A stretch of DNA of 64,000 nucleotides from an uncultured Bacteroides sp. (GTDB taxonomy: Bacteria; Bacteroidota; Bacteroidia; Bacteroidales; Bacteroidaceae): contig NZ_OY787464.1 of NCBI RefSeq assembly GCF_963678845.1, positions 186,001 to 250,000 of the forward strand, written 5' to 3'. Under the pieces are notes generated by a model that did no database searches, was not told the DNA's origin, and saw only the letters and a list, made by a program, of their open reading frames with translations. Below, in pieces: positions 60,164-64,000 of the stretch (positions are counted from its first letter, which is position 1; each line of letters opens with the position of its first letter). The position numbers and the translations under genes were made by a program.

Positions 60164-60508
60164 TTACAATACCTCAACACATGTTTCATGCACAATAGTC
60201 AATGTTGATAAATCTATTGAGCTAAAGAAATAAATATAAATAGGATCCTCAGAATTTATACTAGAATAATGTTTCTGCAAAAAGGAACAAATCTTCTCTC
60301 CTACCGCTACTTTTAGCTCATTTCTTATTTCGTTGAGTTCTATCTTTTGAGAAGACAGAAAAATTAATCCAGGCATCCATGAAACGGATTCTATCTCTTC
60401 TTCTAATGGAAAGTAACGGATTAATCGCTGGTCTTCTATTTCTATTACCTGCTTTTTGTATATAGTATCAGGAGAAAGAATAAGAAAATGAGAGGCTATG
60501 CGTTTCAT
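60164..60508 (-). CDS. Protein of unknown function
   Basis: A 114-residue protein starting MKRIASHFLILSPDTIYKKQ. I do not recognise a family. It has no signal peptide or membrane helix and a mixed alpha-beta pattern (QVIEIEDQRLIRYFPLEEEI, WMPGLIFLSSQ). The reading frame overlaps the end of the DUF4296 gene by four bases, so it belongs to the ileS-dksA-lspA transcript and is a real gene. Confidence 0.7.
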   Translation of the reverse strand: MKRIASHFLILSPDTIYKKQVIEIEDQRLIRYFPLEEEIESVSWMPGLIFLSSQKIELNEIRNELKVAVGEKICSFLQKHYSSINSEDPIYIYFFSSIDLSTLTIVHETCVEVL

Positions 60509-61515
60509 TTTCTTATTCCCTGAGGTTTCTGAATTTCTTGATTATGAAGGACTCGTATATCGTTACTTCTATTCTTTACACTTCTACGACGAGGTCCCGA
60601 TATTATTTGATTATTTCTATTCATGCTATCATTACCTACATGCTCTATTTTATGCATTTCTTCGCGCTTCTTCACAGAATCCTTTTTTAGTGAATCAGCC
60701 CTGTTTGCAGGAGGAGTTTTTGTAATAGACGAACCCTTCTTAATATGGTATCTTGTTAGCATTATTTTGTCAACAATTAGAGCATCCTGAGGATAGTGGC
60801 TAAGTTGGTTATAATATACAAACCCTTTGATCTCTCTTATTTTAAATTCAGAATCATTCTGAATCCGAATATTATATGTTCCTGAACGGTCAATATTTCT
60901 TGTATCAGAAATAATAGAATCATTCACATATTTTATATTCAAAGACATTACAGCATCTTGTGGATGTTCTTTAGCAGAAGTGAATGTAGATCTTATGCTC
61001 CATAATATAATATCACGTTCCTTATAATTGCTATCTGGATAAATTGTAAAGTAGAATTTATTTGTGGCTGCTGCTTTTGTTAATTTATAGATTTTCTGTC
61101 TGTGCCATACATTAACAGTGTCTCCTGTTTCCGATTGTTGCTGTTCATCATCGCCACCGGCTGCAATTAAATTCTTGATATCTTCTTTCTTAGAATTTAA
61201 TCTTTTATTAACCTTCTCGTATATTTTTGCAAAGTCTTCAGTGTTTCGGGAATACCATTCTAATGAATGATCAAATGCCTCTTCTGTTGTGCCATTTTTC
61301 TCAAAAACATACTTTAAATAAAGTGCTTGTTTATAACGTTCTTCTGGCAATAGATTATCACCCATTGCTTTAGCTATATGATAATCAACCAGAACGTCCT
61401 CCATATCACCTTTTGAAAGTACGTCATCAGGCATTTTCTTCTTACAAGCGGAAAAACCGATGCAAAAAGCAACTACAAACCCTATAAAATATTTATTTAG
61501 TTTGTTCTTGTTCAT
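60505..61515 (-). CDS. DUF4296 lipoprotein
   Basis: A 336-residue secreted protein. From MNKNKLNKYFIGFVVAFCIG the signal peptide ends in a lipobox Cys (GFSACKKK, residue 24 or so). The DUF4296 domain follows (SKGDMEDVLVDYHIAKAMGD, YKQALYLKYVFEKNGTTEE), then a beta-rich middle and a Lys/Arg-rich disordered C terminus. An upstream Met at 61554 lacks signal features. It overlaps the end of lspA by 23 bases; being a lipoprotein, it is itself a substrate of LspA. Confidence 0.83.
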   Translation of the reverse strand: MNKNKLNKYFIGFVVAFCIGFSACKKKMPDDVLSKGDMEDVLVDYHIAKAMGDNLLPEERYKQALYLKYVFEKNGTTEEAFDHSLEWYSRNTEDFAKIYEKVNKRLNSKKEDIKNLIAAGGDDEQQQSETGDTVNVWHRQKIYKLTKAAATNKFYFTIYPDSNYKERDIILWSIRSTFTSAKEHPQDAVMSLNIKYVNDSIISDTRNIDRSGTYNIRIQNDSEFKIREIKGFVYYNQLSHYPQDALIVDKIMLTRYHIKKGSSITKTPPANRADSLKKDSVKKREEMHKIEHVGNDSMNRNNQIISGPRRRSVKNRSNDIRVLHNQEIQKPQGIRK

Positions 61516-62170
61516 CTTTATTGATTGCTTCTTTTTTAGTAAGATGACCTTCATTCAGATATTTACTATAAAAGAGAAGAAGAGCAATAATACCACAGCT
61601 AATTGAAGCGTCTGCAAAATTAAAAATAGGACTGAAAAATATAAAATGGTTTCCACCTACAACAGGTATCCAGCTTGGCCATGTTGTATCAATGATAGGG
61701 AAATAAAACATATCCACTACTTTACCATATAATAAGGAAGAATATCCTCCACCTTCGGGCATAAATGTTGCCAAAGAAGAATTTAAATAACCTTCCGGAA
61801 CACTTGGCCCAAAAATCACTCCATAAAATATACTGTCAATTATATTACCTAAAGCACCTGCTAAAATCATTGAAAGACAAACAATATAGCCTGTTTTCAG
61901 ATTCTTCTTAACAATCTTGGTAATATAATAACCAATTAATGCAACAGCAATGATTCGGAATGAAGTGAGAAATAGCTTTCCGAATAATTCCATTCCGAAA
62001 GCCATTCCGTTATTTTCAGTGAAATAAATGTAAAACCAATTCCCACAAACACGAATATTCTCATGTAAATACATTCCTGTTTTAACCAGGACCTTTATAA
62101 TTTGGTCTATTACAAGTACAGAAAGTATAATAAGGACAGATAGCTGTCCTTTTGTAATTTTTATCTTCAT
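61493..62170 (-). CDS. lspA: Lipoprotein signal peptidase II
   Basis: Cleaves lipidated signal peptides in the inner membrane. The 225-residue protein has four helices and both catalytic Asp motifs: LAGALGNIIDSIFYG at about residue 110 and FNFADASISCG at about 188. It is longer than the usual 160-170 residues because of an insertion of about 50 residues between the two Asp motifs, common in Bacteroidota, and a basic C-terminal tail. It starts immediately after the dksA-like stop. Confidence 0.93.
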   Translation of the reverse strand: MKIKITKGQLSVLIILSVLVIDQIIKVLVKTGMYLHENIRVCGNWFYIYFTENNGMAFGMELFGKLFLTSFRIIAVALIGYYITKIVKKNLKTGYIVCLSMILAGALGNIIDSIFYGVIFGPSVPEGYLNSSLATFMPEGGGYSSLLYGKVVDMFYFPIIDTTWPSWIPVVGGNHFIFFSPIFNFADASISCGIIALLLFYSKYLNEGHLTKKEAINKDEQEQTK

Positions 62171-62551
62171 TTATTTTTTTCCGTCATTTTTAGCTTCAAT
62201 GCTCAATGTAGCATGAGGCACAGCTCGCAATCGTTCTGCTGGAATAAGTTTCCCTGTTTCACGACAAATACCATATGTTTTGTTTTCAATACGTACCAAG
62301 GCAGCTTGAAGACTTTGAATGAATTTTTGCTGTCTTAATGCCAATCGGCCTACTTCTTCTTTTGATAAAGTATTTGCTCCTTCTTCCAATACTTTGTAAG
62401 TTGGAGACGTATCAATGATATCATTGCCATCCTGATTCATGATGCTTAATTTAAGCTGGTCATAATCCTTCTGAGCTTTTTCAAGTTTCTCATTAATAAT
62501 GGCGCGGAATTCGTCTAGTTCCACATCAGAATATCTCGTTTTTTCTGCCAT
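62171..62551 (-). CDS. DksA/TraR-like protein without full zinc site
   Basis: A 126-residue cytoplasmic protein with an N-terminal coiled coil (about 10-90) and a C-terminal DksA-like segment GICRETGKLIPAERLRAVPH. In zinc-binding DksA this segment has four Cys (CxxC and CxxC); here only one remains. It probably acts on RNA polymerase through its secondary channel, like DksA, but without zinc. It lies between ileS and lspA in one transcript. Confidence 0.86.
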   Translation of the reverse strand: MAEKTRYSDVELDEFRAIINEKLEKAQKDYDQLKLSIMNQDGNDIIDTSPTYKVLEEGANTLSKEEVGRLALRQQKFIQSLQAALVRIENKTYGICRETGKLIPAERLRAVPHATLSIEAKNDGKK

Positions 62552-62576
62552 AGCTACAATTTCTTTAAAGTTATAT

Positions 62577-64000
62577 TTATTCTTTTACTATATTTACAAA
62601 TAAAGAGAAATCATCAAAATTTAATTCTGTACTATCCTTTACTTCATCGGCTAATGTAAGAGAATTAGATAATACTTGGTTACAAATATAAGAATTATAT
62701 TCATTTACCGCATCATCTGTCTGTGCATTTTTAGATAGAGTAATTTTTATTTTATCGGTAATTTCAAATCCACTTGATTTACGGATATTTTGAATACGGT
62801 TAACCAGCTCACGCGCTATACCTTCCTTGCGAAGATCTTCAGTGATGGTAACCTCAAGAGCAACAGTTAGTTTCCCTTCATTAGCGACTAACCATCCTGG
62901 GATGTCTTCACTAAATATTTCTACATCTGTAGCTTCAAGAATAGCTTCGCTACCGTCAATAATTAATGTATACTTACCGTTTTTTTCAAGTTCGGCGATT
63001 GCGTTTTGCGGCATTTCTGCAACCTGAGCGGCAACAGCTTTCATCTGTTTCCCGAATTTTGGACCAAGCTTCTTGAAATCGCACTTCACTTTTTTGACTA
63101 ATACACCAGCAGTTTCATCTACAAACTTGATATCCTTCACGTTTACCTCATTCATGATTAGTGATTTCACAGCTTCGATATGAGCTTTTTGCTCTTGGTC
63201 TACCACCGGAATCATTATACATTGGAGTGGCTGACGAACTTTGATGCTTACTTTGCGGCGTAATGCCAATACCATAGAAGTAACATCCTGAGCCATCTGC
63301 ATTCTTGCTTCCAGATCTCTGTCTATAAGATTTGAGTCAAATTCCGGAAACTTAGCTAGGTGAACAGAAACAACATTATCGCGTCCGGTTGCGTTGATTA
63401 AGTCTGTATATAAACGATCCGCATAGAACGGAGCGATTGGCGACATTAACTTAGCAACAGCTTCTAGGCAAGTGTATAATGTTTGATAAGCCGAAAGCTT
63501 ATCCTGAGTATATTCACCACCCCAGAAACGTTTACGGTTTAAGCGAACGTACCAGTTAGACAAGTTATCGTTTACAAAATCAGAGATCAGACGACCTGCT
63601 TTTGTGGGTTCGTATTCATTATAGCAAGTATCAACTTCTTTAATTAAAGAGTTGAGAACAGATAATATCCATCGGTCAATCTCAGGACGTTCGTTTACCG
63701 GAATATCTGCTTCCTGATATGCAAAGTTATCTACGTTTGCATACAGAGAGAAGAATGAGTAAGTGTTATATAATGTACCAAAGAACTTACGGCGAACTTC
63801 TTCAATACCTTCTACGTCAAATTTTAGGTTATCCCATGGAGAAGAGTTGGTAATCATGTACCAACGTAAAGGATCTGATCCGTATTTCTCAATTGTAGAG
63901 AATGGATCTACAGCGTTACCTAAACGTTTAGACATCTTGTTTCCGTTTTTATCCAACACCAATCCATTAGATATTACAGCTTTGTAAGCTACATTATCAA
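62577..64000 (-). CDS. ileS: Isoleucyl-tRNA synthetase, C-terminal part (runs off the window)
   Basis: The reading frame stays open to the window edge (...NGLVLDKNGNKMSKRLGN), so only the last 470 or so residues are seen. They hold the KMSKR catalytic loop and the anticodon-binding domain (DRWILSVLNSLIKEVDTCY, SDFVNDNLSNWYVRLNRKRFW) and the DALR-like C-terminal region. The apparent start at 63962 is internal. It is upstream of the dksA-like gene, with 25 bases between. Confidence 0.96.
   Translation of the reverse strand, partial: DNVAYKAVISNGLVLDKNGNKMSKRLGNAVDPFSTIEKYGSDPLRWYMITNSSPWDNLKFDVEGIEEVRRKFFGTLYNTYSFFSLYANVDNFAYQEADIPVNERPEIDRWILSVLNSLIKEVDTCYNEYEPTKAGRLISDFVNDNLSNWYVRLNRKRFWGGEYTQDKLSAYQTLYTCLEAVAKLMSPIAPFYADRLYTDLINATGRDNVVSVHLAKFPEFDSNLIDRDLEARMQMAQDVTSMVLALRRKVSIKVRQPLQCIMIPVVDQEQKAHIEAVKSLIMNEVNVKDIKFVDETAGVLVKKVKCDFKKLGPKFGKQMKAVAAQVAEMPQNAIAELEKNGKYTLIIDGSEAILEATDVEIFSEDIPGWLVANEGKLTVALEVTITEDLRKEGIARELVNRIQNIRKSSGFEITDKIKITLSKNAQTDDAVNEYNSYICNQVLSNSLTLADEVKDSTELNFDDFSLFVNIVKE

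Overview
The window looks like a chromosomal segment of a Bacteroides-type bacterium (phylum Bacteroidota). The evidence is the AT-rich sequence, promoters of the TAnnTTTG (-7) and TTTG (-33) type, very few Shine-Dalgarno sites, and a gene set typical of the group: TamL-type lipoprotein porin, DUF4738/DUF4296/DUF4878 lipoproteins, HU-HIG and HU-SPOR proteins, serine palmitoyltransferase, the carboxyspermidine polyamine route, and a Wzi/Wza/Wzc exopolysaccharide locus. No rRNA, phage, plasmid or CRISPR locus is visible.

Layout. 1-4000: uronate isomerase, a Gfo/Idh/MocA oxidoreductase and prolyl-tRNA synthetase. 4000-6240: a gene-free stretch with a phased TGTACA repeat array, then an intact ISL3-family insertion sequence with perfect 23-bp ends and an 8-bp target duplication. 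6300-7240: a YciI protein and a minus-strand cluster of five tRNA genes (three Gly, two Leu). 7300-12930: nspC, a UvrD/PcrA helicase, superoxide dismutase, a YycJ-like metallo-hydrolase and two tRNA-Lys genes. 13000-17640: two sugar-type transporters (SSS and FucP families) and two small lipoproteins. 17700-21830: TamL porin, TrmH-type RNA methyltransferase and a DUF4738 lipoprotein. 21845-35191: a long minus-strand exopolysaccharide locus with Wza, a Wzc-like protein, Wzy, Wzx, glycosyltransferases, a radical SAM/SPASM protein, Wzi, RfbC and Ugd. 35350-37590: HU-SPOR protein, FHA protein, a 580-base gene-free stretch and tRNA-Glu. 37630-39780: FetAB-type ABC exporter, a small unknown protein and an HU protein with an AT-hook-like tail. 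40000-44720: ferredoxin-domain protein, agmatine deiminase, N-carbamoylputrescine amidase and AspRS. 44860-48280: two tRNA-Pro copies flanking a complete ISAon1-like element abutted to a truncated second one. 48490-60000: Spt, lipid kinase, TrmN6, Lon, Tgt, LptF/G-like permease, a thioredoxin-fold lipid- or envelope-side protein, SerB and a DEAD-box helicase. 60160-64000: an unknown protein, a DUF4296 lipoprotein, LspA, a DksA-like protein and the 3' part of ileS.

Functional links. The three polyamine genes (nspC at 7.3 kb; the agmatine deiminase and carbamoylputrescine amidase pair at 40.5-42.6 kb) cover most of the arginine-to-spermidine route. The exopolysaccharide locus has a complete Wzx/Wzy export and assembly set.

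The most unusual feature is a family of four intergenic arrays. Each has exactly four TGTACA palindromes spaced at exactly 22 bp, and two of the arrays also contain 50-bp and 76-bp near-perfect palindromes. I do not recognise them as a described element. Other oddities visible in the sequence are a Wzc-like protein with a changed Walker A' motif and no tyrosine tail, a thioredoxin-fold protein without its CXXC, a Tgt without its zinc cysteines, and a transposase ORF whose start codon is supplied by the end of a neighbouring insertion sequence.
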